Shown here: piece by piece, positions 17,248-24,499 of the stretch
Numbering within the stretch: position 1 is the stretch's first letter
Layout of the letters: each line of letters starts with the position of its first letter
Source of the DNA: Chitinophaga niabensis
Lineage (GTDB): Bacteria > Bacteroidota > Bacteroidia > Chitinophagales > Chitinophagaceae
Direction: 5' to 3'
Length of the DNA: 64,000 nt
Assembly: GCF_900129465.1 (NCBI RefSeq)
Contig: NZ_FSRA01000002.1
Location: 806,001-870,000 of the forward strand
The notes under the pieces: generated by a model
What the model was told of the DNA's origin: nothing
What the model saw: the letters and a program-made list of their open reading frames with translations, nothing else
Database searches by the model: none
Position numbers and translations under genes: made by a program

Positions 17248-18291
17248 TTATTTATTTCTCTTTTTGGCAAATAACCTCGCTACGTTGGTTACCTTGTCCA
17301 GCACTTTACTTTCCAGGCCGTTACCTGTAACGGACATGATCAGCTCGCCGGGCTCAGCAGCCGCCGGTGCAGGAGTTGCCAGGGGGGCGGATGTACCTAC
17401 TTCTATGGAAGGGCGGTTCACTGCTACCTCATTACCGGGGATCTGTTTCAACTGTTTTGAGATATCCGCTGCAATTACTGCATTATTATTATCGTGTTGT
17501 TCGGTTGGAACGTTTGTAAGGTCTATTGTTTTGTTGGTGGCTGTGTTTGCTGCCAGCGCCGTATTTGCTGCCGGGGCAGTGTTTACAGCTACCTTAGCTG
17601 TTTTTGCAGTTACCCTGGTTGTGTTTGTAGCTGCCAGAATGGGTGCTTTTGCCGGAGTTGTTTCCGGCGTAGCCACTTGTGGAGCCGCTTTTGGTGTTTC
17701 TTTTGGCACAGCGGCCGTAATTGTTTCTACGGTTGCCGGCTGAGCTTTTTCTGTTTCAGTTTGATTAACGGCTATAACCCCTGTATCTGTTGAATCTGAT
17801 AAGGTAAGGAAGAAGAATGCCCCGGCCATAACAGCAGCTGCTGCTCCCCACCAGTAAGCAGGGCGGATAACTGTGCGGTGGCTGGCTTTACGGTATAGTA
17901 CTGATTTATTCTCAAAGCGAACTGCCGTATCTGCCTGCAATTTGGTAGCCTGCCATACTTTTAAGTCCTGCGCTACAGCTGGATGCCGGGAAACAAACTG
18001 TTCAAAAGCATCTTTTTCCTGCTGATTCAATTCCCCATCTATATAATTTAAGAGATGGCTTTGGTAATTCTGCAGGCTTATTTCCCTACCACGGTAAAGA
18101 GAGGCTTTGTTATCGAACACCATGGCTTCCGGCTGAAGGCGGGTGGACAATAAAATGTCCAGCTCTGCCCGGAACTGGGGGTACTTCTCCAGGAAGTTTT
18201 CCAGTGCCAGCACCTCTTCGGCCTGCAGTTCACCGTCTACATAACTGTAGAGGTAATCTTCGTAGTTTGATATGTTGATGTCTGTTGACAT
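17248..18291 (-). CDS. membrane anti-sigma factor with a duplicated cytoplasmic domain
   Basis: 347 residues. The N-terminus contains two related units: residues about 8-67 (NYEDYLYSYVDGELQAEEVL) and about 74-133 (NYQSHLLNYIDGELNQQEKD), each with Y-x-DGEL and ending in NK(A/S)(S/V)LYR. A membrane helix (YWWGAAAAVMAGAFFFLTLS) follows near residue 147, then a periplasmic Ala/Thr/Pro-rich tail of about 180 residues. DGEL units are the core of zinc-less HC2-type anti-sigma domains. It lies 27 bp downstream of the ECF sigma gene, so it most likely holds that sigma at the membrane. The tandem duplication of the sigma-binding unit is unusual. Confidence 0.85.
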   Translation of the reverse strand: MSTDINISNYEDYLYSYVDGELQAEEVLALENFLEKYPQFRAELDILLSTRLQPEAMVFDNKASLYRGREISLQNYQSHLLNYIDGELNQQEKDAFEQFVSRHPAVAQDLKVWQATKLQADTAVRFENKSVLYRKASHRTVIRPAYWWGAAAAVMAGAFFFLTLSDSTDTGVIAVNQTETEKAQPATVETITAAVPKETPKAAPQVATPETTPAKAPILAATNTTRVTAKTAKVAVNTAPAANTALAANTATNKTIDLTNVPTEQHDNNNAVIAADISKQLKQIPGNEVAVNRPSIEVGTSAPLATPAPAAAEPGELIMSVTGNGLESKVLDKVTNVARLFAKKRNK

Positions 18292-18318
18292 AAAATGCTG
18301 ATTTTGAATACCTTTTAC

Positions 18319-18804
18319 CTAAATCACGTTTTCCATCTTAACCAGGTATTCCTTCAGATGCGCCCTTGCGCGGTGCAGATAAACCTTTACCTGTGAAGGG
18401 TTTAAGTGCATAATCTCTCCTATCTCCTCGTAGCTGTATCCCTCATAATCTTTTAGCAGTATCAGGGAGCGTTGTACATCACTTAGCCGGTCCAGCGCTT
18501 TTTCTATGATACTACGGGCATTGTGTATCTTTTGTTCAGAAACCTTTGCTTCTTCTTTGAATTCCTCCACCAGCGTGATCCGCTTCACTTTCCGCACATG
18601 GTCTATCATATTATGGTACGCTACGGTAAACAAATAGCTCTTGGCCTTCTCAAAAGGCACATCAGTGCAATGTTTCCATAATATTTCAAACGCGTTCTGT
18701 ACTACATCCCGTGCATCTTCCGTGTGCTCAAGATTTTTGACAATGAACCGGAAGAGGTTATCGCTATACAGATCTACGCATTTGTTGTACTCCTTTTCCG
18801 TCAT
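18319..18804 (-). CDS. ECF RNA polymerase sigma factor
   Basis: 161 residues with sigma region 2 (YSDNLFRFIVKNLEHTEDAR, then DVVQNAFEILW) and region 4 (LDRLSDVQRSLILLKDYEGY, then SYEEIGEIMHLNPSQVKVYL). Size and layout fit a standalone ECF sigma. It is the first gene of a sigma/anti-sigma/barrel operon and should direct RNA polymerase to envelope-related promoters when the anti-sigma factor releases it. Targets cannot be told from the window. Confidence 0.95.
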   Translation of the reverse strand: MTEKEYNKCVDLYSDNLFRFIVKNLEHTEDARDVVQNAFEILWKHCTDVPFEKAKSYLFTVAYHNMIDHVRKVKRITLVEEFKEEAKVSEQKIHNARSIIEKALDRLSDVQRSLILLKDYEGYSYEEIGEIMHLNPSQVKVYLHRARAHLKEYLVKMENVI

Positions 18805-18889
18805 CCGGCGCTATGGCTTTTGAGTGCAAATTTCCGACATTTTGTTTAAAGTGCTCCTTTCCGGAGCTCCGGAAAGCAAAAAAGCCCTT

Positions 18890-19087
18890 TTATAGCCAGC
18901 TCCATGACAATATTTCCACTATGTGCAGCCTTCTGATAACCTCCAGGGCAGAGTGGCCTTCGCCATTCTCCCAGGGGGTCCCTAAACCGGGTGAGAATAC
19001 TGTAATAGCCACCATGGCCATTATCAGCAATCCAAAGCAGGTCAGGGGTATCCAACGGATCAGTGAGCGTACAGTACCTTTCGTCAT
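18890..19087 (-). CDS. putative small inner-membrane protein
   Basis: 65 residues from an ATG at 19087. One membrane helix is visible (IPLTCFGLLIMAMVAITVFS), followed by a short Gly/Glu-containing segment. It lies 85 bp upstream of the ECF sigma gene on the same strand. Support is limited to the helix and the start position; the plus strand is open here as well. Function unknown. Confidence 0.45.
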   Translation of the reverse strand: MTKGTVRSLIRWIPLTCFGLLIMAMVAITVFSPGLGTPWENGEGHSALEVIRRLHIVEILSWSWL

Positions 19088-19212
19088 ATTTTACCGTCTA
19101 TGATAATTGTATGACGCTGGGCGACTCGTAAATGTTACACATCGGTCAAACTTTTTATCATTGCGGAGATTCCCCCTTTTTACCGCTGAATTACTAGATA
19201 CATTTAAACCCC

Positions 19213-19220
19213 TAACTTTG
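19213..19220 (+). promoter_or_regulatory. candidate -7 box for kbl
   Basis: TAACTTTG matches TAnnTTTG, 28 nt before the ATG. Confidence 0.55.
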
Positions 19221-19248
19221 TTAGGTACAGCTAAAAACACTCGCTAAC

Positions 19249-20451
19249 ATGAACCAAAATTTCATCAAACGATTACAACAGGAGCTGGATGAAATACAAA
19301 CCGCCGGCCTATTCAAGAACGAGCGGATCATTACTTCCGAGCAGGGCGCCGAAATTAAAGTGGGCGGCAAAACTGTTATTAACCTTTGCGCCAACAACTA
19401 TCTTGGCCTCTCATCCCATCCCAAAGTAGTGTCTGCTGCCAAAAAAGCGATCGACACGCATGGTTACGGCATGAGCAGTGTACGTTTCATTTGCGGTACC
19501 CAGGATATTCACCGGGAATTGGAAGAAAAGATCTCCAAATTCCTGGGCACAGAGGATACAATCCTCTATGTAGCAGCCTTTGATGCAAACGGCGGGGTGT
19601 TTGAACCCCTGTTCTCGGAACAGGATGCTATCATTTCCGATGCTTTAAACCATGCTTCCATTATTGACGGCGTACGCCTCTGTAAAGCACAGCGGTTCCG
19701 CTATGAACACAATAACATGGCAGACCTGGAAGCAAAACTCCAGGAATCCCAGGGAGCACGCAGCCGTGTAATTGTTACGGATGGCTCTTTCAGCATGGAC
19801 GGTACCATTGCACAATTGGACAAGATCTGCGACCTCGCTGATAAATATAATGCCATCGTTATGTCAGACGAAAGCCATTCCTCAGGTTTCCTGGGCAAAA
19901 CAGGCCGCGGCACACATGAATATCGTGGCGTGATGGGCCGTGTGGATATTATTACAGGCACCCTGGGTAAAGCTTTGGGTGGAGCATCCGGAGGTTTCAC
20001 CAGCGGCAGTAAAGAAATGGTAGACATGCTGCGTCAGCGCAGCCGGCCATATCTCTTCTCCAACTCCGTAGCCCCCAGTATTGTTGGCGCTTCCATTGCT
20101 GTATTGGATATGCTCAGCGAAACCACTGAACTGAGGGACAAACTGGAATTCAATACTAAATACTTCCGTGATAAAATGACGGCAGCAGGCTTTGACATCA
20201 AACCAGGCGATCACCCGATTGTTCCGGTAATGCTATATGATGCCAAGCTCAGTAAAGAGTTTGCCGACAAACTTTTACAGGAAGGTATTTACGTGATCGG
20301 GTTCTTCTATCCCGTTGTGCCCAAAGGCCAGGCCAGGATCCGTGTGCAGCTCAGTGCAGCTCACAGCCAGGAACATCTTGACAAGGCGATTGCCGCCTTT
20401 ACCAAGATCGGACGGGAACTCGGCGTCATCAAAGAACCTGTAACCATATAA
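19249..20451 (+). CDS. kbl: glycine C-acetyltransferase (2-amino-3-ketobutyrate CoA ligase)
   Basis: 400 residues, the same length as E. coli Kbl. It is a PLP enzyme of the alpha-oxoamine synthase family that splits 2-amino-3-ketobutyrate with CoA into glycine and acetyl-CoA, in threonine breakdown. Motifs: NLCANNYLGLSSHPKV near residue 45, SDALNHASIIDG near 130, SDESHSSGFLG near 208, and the PLP lysine K241 in GTLGKALGGASGG. Related enzymes (BioF, HemA) share the fold, but the identity of the N-terminal and SVRFICGTQ regions fits Kbl. No threonine dehydrogenase gene is adjacent. Confidence 0.94.
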   Translation: MNQNFIKRLQQELDEIQTAGLFKNERIITSEQGAEIKVGGKTVINLCANNYLGLSSHPKVVSAAKKAIDTHGYGMSSVRFICGTQDIHRELEEKISKFLGTEDTILYVAAFDANGGVFEPLFSEQDAIISDALNHASIIDGVRLCKAQRFRYEHNNMADLEAKLQESQGARSRVIVTDGSFSMDGTIAQLDKICDLADKYNAIVMSDESHSSGFLGKTGRGTHEYRGVMGRVDIITGTLGKALGGASGGFTSGSKEMVDMLRQRSRPYLFSNSVAPSIVGASIAVLDMLSETTELRDKLEFNTKYFRDKMTAAGFDIKPGDHPIVPVMLYDAKLSKEFADKLLQEGIYVIGFFYPVVPKGQARIRVQLSAAHSQEHLDKAIAAFTKIGRELGVIKEPVTI

Positions 20452-20468
20452 TATTTTATTGAACAGAA

Positions 20469-20498
20469 AAGGCTCCGATCTGATCGGGGCCTTTTTTT
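20469..20498 (+). terminator. terminator after kbl
   Basis: AAGGCTCCGAT (20469-20479) pairs with ATCGGGGCCTT (20483-20493, one G-T), followed by a T run. Confidence 0.85.
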
Positions 20499-20513
20499 AT
20501 TCCTTTCATCGCT

Positions 20514-20521
20514 TACTTTTG
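20514..20521 (+). promoter_or_regulatory. candidate -7 box for the beta-lactamase gene
   Basis: TACTTTTG matches TAnnTTTG, 22 nt before the ATG. Confidence 0.55.
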
Positions 20522-20543
20522 CAGGACTTAAAAACAGAAACAG

Positions 20544-21320
20544 ATGAAAACGTTCGGCCTGCTATTGCTTTCTGCTACCTTATGGCTCAGTGCCTGCTCC
20601 CCTAACAATGTGGAAGATGTCAAAAGCTGGGAGAAATATTTTACACAACATAAGCTGGAAGGCTGCTTTATGCTGTTCGACAATGGCCAGGGCACTTTCA
20701 AAGTCTATAATATAGATCGTGCCAAAGAACGATTCCTGCCTGCCTCCACTTTTAAGATCTTCAATTCCCTGGTAGGATTGCAAACCGGCGTGATCAGCGA
20801 TACCAATATGGTAATACAACTGGATAGTGTTCACCTTACTATGGCAGAGGCTTTCAGAGCTTCTTCCGTTCCTTATTACCAGGAAGTTGCCCGCCGCATC
20901 GGAAAAGACACCATGCAGCACTGGCTGGATTCTGTACAATATGGTAATCGTAAGATCAGCCGCATAGATTCCTTCTGGCTGGATAATTCCCTGCAAATAT
21001 CCCCTGACGAAGAGCTGGGCTTTGTAAAACAACTGTATTTCAATCAACTTCCCTTCCAGCAAAGGGTACAGGAACTGGTGAGTGCAGTGATGCTGCAGGA
21101 AGTAACCCCTAAATATAAACTGGCCTATAAAACCGGCTGGGGTATGTCAGGTGCCAAAAATATTGCCTGGATTGCCGGCTGGATCGAGGAAAACAAACAC
21201 CCCTGCTTCTTTGTGCTGAACTTTGAAACAGAAGATAAGAGCCTGGATATCCGCAAAGTAAGGATGGAAATACTCCGCAACATCCTGAAGGAAGAAGGTT
21301 TCTTTGAAGGCAAAAAATAA
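20544..21320 (+). CDS. class D (OXA-type) beta-lactamase, predicted lipoprotein
   Basis: 258 residues. All class D signatures are present: S68-T-F-K71 (nucleophile and the lysine that is normally carboxylated), S107-S-V109, Y133-G-N135, F144-W-L146 (the Trp that protects the carboxylated lysine) and K196-T-G198 followed by Trp. The neighbourhood SSVPYYQEVARRIG is strongly OXA-like. The N-terminus ends in a lipobox (LSAC, Cys18), so the enzyme is probably anchored in a membrane facing the periplasm rather than soluble. It hydrolyses beta-lactams by a serine acyl-enzyme. Spectrum cannot be told from sequence here. No mobile element flanks it, and codon use looks like that of its neighbours, so it is probably a resident gene. 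Confidence 0.93.
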   Translation: MKTFGLLLLSATLWLSACSPNNVEDVKSWEKYFTQHKLEGCFMLFDNGQGTFKVYNIDRAKERFLPASTFKIFNSLVGLQTGVISDTNMVIQLDSVHLTMAEAFRASSVPYYQEVARRIGKDTMQHWLDSVQYGNRKISRIDSFWLDNSLQISPDEELGFVKQLYFNQLPFQQRVQELVSAVMLQEVTPKYKLAYKTGWGMSGAKNIAWIAGWIEENKHPCFFVLNFETEDKSLDIRKVRMEILRNILKEEGFFEGKK

Positions 21321-21360
21321 ACGCCCTGTTAAAAAACTCCTAAATCATTTTATAACATCC

Positions 21361-21390
21361 TTGTAATACGTTATAAAAAATTTATTTTTG
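21361..21390 (+). promoter_or_regulatory. candidate promoter of the VWA/TPR pair
   Basis: TTG at 21361-21363, 19-nt spacer, TATTTTTG at 21383-21390: the Bacteroidota -33/-7 layout. Confidence 0.6.
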
Positions 21391-21398
21391 ACTACTTG

Positions 21399-21416
21399 CC
21401 CCGGCAATGACCGGGG
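21399..21416 (+). other. 5'-UTR hairpin near the predicted transcript start
   Basis: CCCCGG (21399-21404), loop CAATGA, CCGGGG (21411-21416). It would lie at the very 5' end of the mRNA, 15 nt before the ATG, and may stabilise it or limit translation. Confidence 0.45.
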
Positions 21417-21431
21417 TAAGTCATTTTAACC

Positions 21432-22469
21432 ATGTTAAGATTTCAACATACTGAATACCTCTGGGCATTTGTACTCCTGATAGTACTGGTACTGGCCTTT
21501 GCCTGGGTTACCTGGTGGAAACGCAGGTCTGTACGTCGTTTAGGTGATCCCGTAATGGTGGAAAAGCTCTTTAGCGGCTACTCCCGTCGCCTGTTTACCG
21601 TCAAATTCCTGTTGCTTTTCATTGCTTTCTTCTTTGGTGTGATCGGCCTGGCCAACCTCCAGAAGGGAAGTCGTGTTGAAAAGATCACCCGTAAAGGCGT
21701 GGATGTGATCATTGCACTGGATGTGAGCAAGAGCATGCTGGCAACGGATGCCAAACCAGACAGGCTTACCCGCGCTAAACAGCTGGTGATCAAACTCATG
21801 GAGAAACTGGATAACGACCGCGTAGGGATTGTAGTGTTTGCCGGGAATGCATACCTGCAAATGCCGCTCACAATAGATTATTCTGCTGCACGCATGTACC
21901 TGGGTAGTATTTCCCCGGACCTCATTCCCAAACAGGGCACTGAAATAAACGAAGCCATCCGTGTAAGCGATGAAGCTTTCAATAAAAAAGAACGCAAACA
22001 CAAAGCCCTCATTATTATTTCTGATGGGGAAGATCATAATGAAGGCGCCATTGCGGAAGCCAGGAAGGCATTGGAAAATGGCGTGGTGATCAATACCGTG
22101 GGTATTGGCTCCCCTACAGGTTCTCCCTTGCCAGACCCGGAAACCGGTGGAATTAAAAAAGATCGTGAAGGTAATACCGTGATCTCCAAACTAAACGAAG
22201 ATGCGCTTAAGTCCCTTGCTGCTGAAGGAAAAGGGATGTACCTCCACATGATGAACAATACAGACGAAGTGGTGGATGCCCTGGCTACCAAAATAGACCG
22301 GATGGAGCAAAAAGAGTTTGGAGAAAATGTGTTCACCGATTATAACAGCTACTTTCAATATTTCCTGGGCATCAGCCTCATCCTGATCCTGCTGGAATTC
22401 TTTATACCGGAAGGCAAAAAGAAAAAAGCAGAAGAACTGCCCGGACTTAAAACTGCGCAAGCCAAATGA
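21432..22469 (+). CDS. VWA-domain membrane protein, BatA/BatB type
   Basis: 345 residues. Two N-terminal membrane helices (residues about 8-28 and 55-75), a von Willebrand A domain with MIDAS motif DVSKSM near residue 98 and a further ISDGEDHNEG near 195, and a C-terminal membrane helix (YFQYFLGISLILILLEFF). This is the aerotolerance (Bat) family layout: a membrane-anchored metal-binding domain facing the periplasm. The next gene overlaps it by 4 bp and codes for a BatC-like TPR protein. Other Bat genes (MoxR ATPase, DUF58, second VWA, BatD) are not next to it, so the locus is partial or split. Confidence 0.9.
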   Translation: MLRFQHTEYLWAFVLLIVLVLAFAWVTWWKRRSVRRLGDPVMVEKLFSGYSRRLFTVKFLLLFIAFFFGVIGLANLQKGSRVEKITRKGVDVIIALDVSKSMLATDAKPDRLTRAKQLVIKLMEKLDNDRVGIVVFAGNAYLQMPLTIDYSAARMYLGSISPDLIPKQGTEINEAIRVSDEAFNKKERKHKALIIISDGEDHNEGAIAEARKALENGVVINTVGIGSPTGSPLPDPETGGIKKDREGNTVISKLNEDALKSLAAEGKGMYLHMMNNTDEVVDALATKIDRMEQKEFGENVFTDYNSYFQYFLGISLILILLEFFIPEGKKKKAEELPGLKTAQAK

Positions 22470-23215
22470 AACAGAACTTTTTTCATATAGCTGTTGCCGT
22501 GCTTTTATTCAGCACAGGGGCAACATTTGCTCAGGAAGGCACCAACAAACTGATCCGTAAAGGGAACGATCAATATAAAAAGCAACAATACGCCGATGCG
22601 GAAGCCAGTTATAAAAAGGCGCTGGAGAGAAATAATAAATCGGTTGAAGGGAACTACAATCTCGGCAACTCTTTATACGAACAGAAAAGGTTTGATGCTG
22701 CCCGCGCACAATATGCCAATACTTTAAAAGTAGGAGGAAAAAAAGAAGTGAAAGCAGATGCCAATTACAACATCGGCAACACTTTCATGGAAGATAAAAA
22801 GTGGGAGGAAAGCATCAAGAGTTATAAAAATGCCCTGAAGGCCAACCCGGCCGATGAACAGGCCCGTTATAACCTTGCTTACGCACAGGCCATGCTAAAA
22901 AAGCAACAACAGGAAGGCGGCGGAGACGATAAAAAAGATAATAAGGATAAACAGAAAGACAAGCAGAAGGAGAATAAAGAGAATAAAGAAGACCAAAAGA
23001 AAGATCAGGATAAAAAAGAACAGGAAAAGAAGGAGCAGGAGAAAAAGCAACAGGAAAAAGAACAACAGCAGCAACCACAGCCTAAACCCAGCAAATTAAC
23101 GCCGGAAGAAGCAAAACGTTTGCTGCAGGCCCTGGCACAACAGGAAAAGAAACTGCAGGAAGATAAGATGAAGAAAGTGAAGGCCAGCCCGGGGACGGTG
23201 GAAAAGGACTGGTGA
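22466..23215 (+). CDS. BatC-like secreted TPR protein with Lys/Glu/Gln-rich tail
   Basis: 249 residues. Signal peptide (MKQNFFHIAVAVLLFSTGAT), then three TPR units (residues about 30-145, for example EGNYNLGNSLYEQKRFDAAR and DANYNIGNTFMEDKKWEESI), then a highly charged low-complexity stretch of about 70 residues of K, D, E and Q, and a short predicted helix (LTPEEAKRLLQALAQQEKKL). The start overlaps the stop of the VWA gene (ATGA), a sign of translational coupling. BatC-type proteins bind partner VWA domains. It ends at the hairpin at 23261-23283. Confidence 0.88.
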   Translation: MKQNFFHIAVAVLLFSTGATFAQEGTNKLIRKGNDQYKKQQYADAEASYKKALERNNKSVEGNYNLGNSLYEQKRFDAARAQYANTLKVGGKKEVKADANYNIGNTFMEDKKWEESIKSYKNALKANPADEQARYNLAYAQAMLKKQQQEGGGDDKKDNKDKQKDKQKENKENKEDQKKDQDKKEQEKKEQEKKQQEKEQQQQPQPKPSKLTPEEAKRLLQALAQQEKKLQEDKMKKVKASPGTVEKDW

Positions 23216-23260
23216 TAGATCGTATTTATCTGAAAGTTCAGCATTACCCCCATAAAAAAA

Positions 23261-23283
23261 CCGCCCGGTATAAAACAGGGCGG
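23261..23283. terminator. hairpin between convergent genes
   Basis: CCGCCC (23261-23266) with GGGCGG (23278-23283). The T tract lies on the minus strand; plus-strand T content after it is modest. It may help end both transcripts. Confidence 0.55.
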
Positions 23284-23318
23284 ATTCTCTTACTTTCCTT
23301 TCCTTTTTAAATAAAAAA

Positions 23319-23336
23319 CGCGTTTGATAAAACGCG
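23319..23336 (-). terminator. terminator of the AraC-type gene
   Basis: CGCGTTT (23319-23325), GATA, AAACGCG (23330-23336), followed on the minus strand by T6. Confidence 0.75.
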
Positions 23337-23423
23337 CCCTAAAAGCTTGGTTTCCCTTTAACGAGATGTAAAAGTAGTGACCATTTAGGCGCTATGTTTG
23401 GACAAACAGACGATTGACTGGTA

Positions 23424-24299
23424 CTATTTGAACATTGTGTCCCTGAATTCATGAGGAGAGGTGGAAGTGTGCTGCCGGAAGAAACGGCTGAAATAAGCCG
23501 GATCCTCAAACCCCAATTCATAACAGATCTCTTTTACGCTCCTGTGGCTAAAAGCCAGTTGCCGCTTGGCCTCCAGGATCAACCTCGCACGGATCATATC
23601 TGTAATGGTTTTACCTATTGCCTCCCTTGTTATCTCATTTAACCGCTTGGCCGTGAGCGCAAAATGTTGTGCATAAAAAGCCGCCTGATGCTCTTTCCGG
23701 AAATGCTTTTCCACCACCCTCCGCAACTCTATGATCCGGGCATCATGGTGTAACAGCGCAGGGGAGTTTGCCACGTTGTGTTTTTTCTCCCGCTCTGCCA
23801 GTAAGAGAAAGGCATTCAATAAGTGTTTGATCACACTACTGCTGCTGCCCTCCAGCTGAATGGATAATTCCTGCCGCATCAAAGTGATCAGCATGGAAAA
23901 ATTGGTTGCCGTAGCATTACTAATGCGTATGGGCGCATACTCCTGTGTATCGTCGAACAAAGTGGTAAAATCGTACAAGGATTCACGGTCATGCTTATTA
24001 CTGAAGTAGAATTTCTCTGTGAAAGTGATGCTAAAACCAAACATCCCACTTTCCGGCAATTGATGGATCTGGCCGGGACGAAGCAGAAAGATCATCTGGT
24101 CCTCCATATCGTATGTTACAAAATCTACTACATGCTCACCTTTTGCTTTGGTCAGCCAGAGGATCTGAAAATCGTGATGCCGGTGCGGCAGGCCTGCCAG
24201 GTCACTATGGAAGTGTTCCACTTCAAAGATACTGAACTGGCCTTTTAGTGGTAATTTCTGATAGGGTATGGTATCCACGGTTTTGTTATGGTGCATCAT
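23424..24299 (-). CDS. AraC-family transcriptional regulator
   Basis: 291 residues. N-terminal cupin-like sensing half (LPHRHHDFQILWLTKAKGEH, then RPGQIHQLPESG) and C-terminal pair of helix-turn-helix motifs (residues about 190-285: YAQHFALTAKRLNEITREAI, then SVKEICYELGFEDPAYFSRF and FRQHTSTSPHEFR). The second HTH carries the AraC consensus GFEDPAYFSRFFRQHTSTSP. The ligand is unknown; it lies alone between the Bat pair and ispG, so its targets are probably elsewhere or unlinked. Confidence 0.93.
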   Translation of the reverse strand: MMHHNKTVDTIPYQKLPLKGQFSIFEVEHFHSDLAGLPHRHHDFQILWLTKAKGEHVVDFVTYDMEDQMIFLLRPGQIHQLPESGMFGFSITFTEKFYFSNKHDRESLYDFTTLFDDTQEYAPIRISNATATNFSMLITLMRQELSIQLEGSSSSVIKHLLNAFLLLAEREKKHNVANSPALLHHDARIIELRRVVEKHFRKEHQAAFYAQHFALTAKRLNEITREAIGKTITDMIRARLILEAKRQLAFSHRSVKEICYELGFEDPAYFSRFFRQHTSTSPHEFRDTMFK

Positions 24300-24467
24300 A
24301 TGCTGTTAAAAAAGCCGGTTACAAACATACTGAGAGGTTAAAACTAGGCATAATAACGACATATCCTTTACCGTTCATATAAAACCTGTTATCCGGGAAG
24401 GGGTTATGCCGTAAAAGATTCCGGGAATCTTTCTCAATATATTCCCACTCTGCCGCTGAATCTTTCC

Positions 24468-24475
24468 TAATTTTG
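24468..24475 (+). promoter_or_regulatory. candidate -7 box for ispG
   Basis: TAATTTTG matches TAnnTTTG. A TTG start at 24473 would lie inside this box, which favours the ATG at 24500. Confidence 0.6.
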
Positions 24476-24499
24476 CTTTTACATCTATATTCTATTTTC

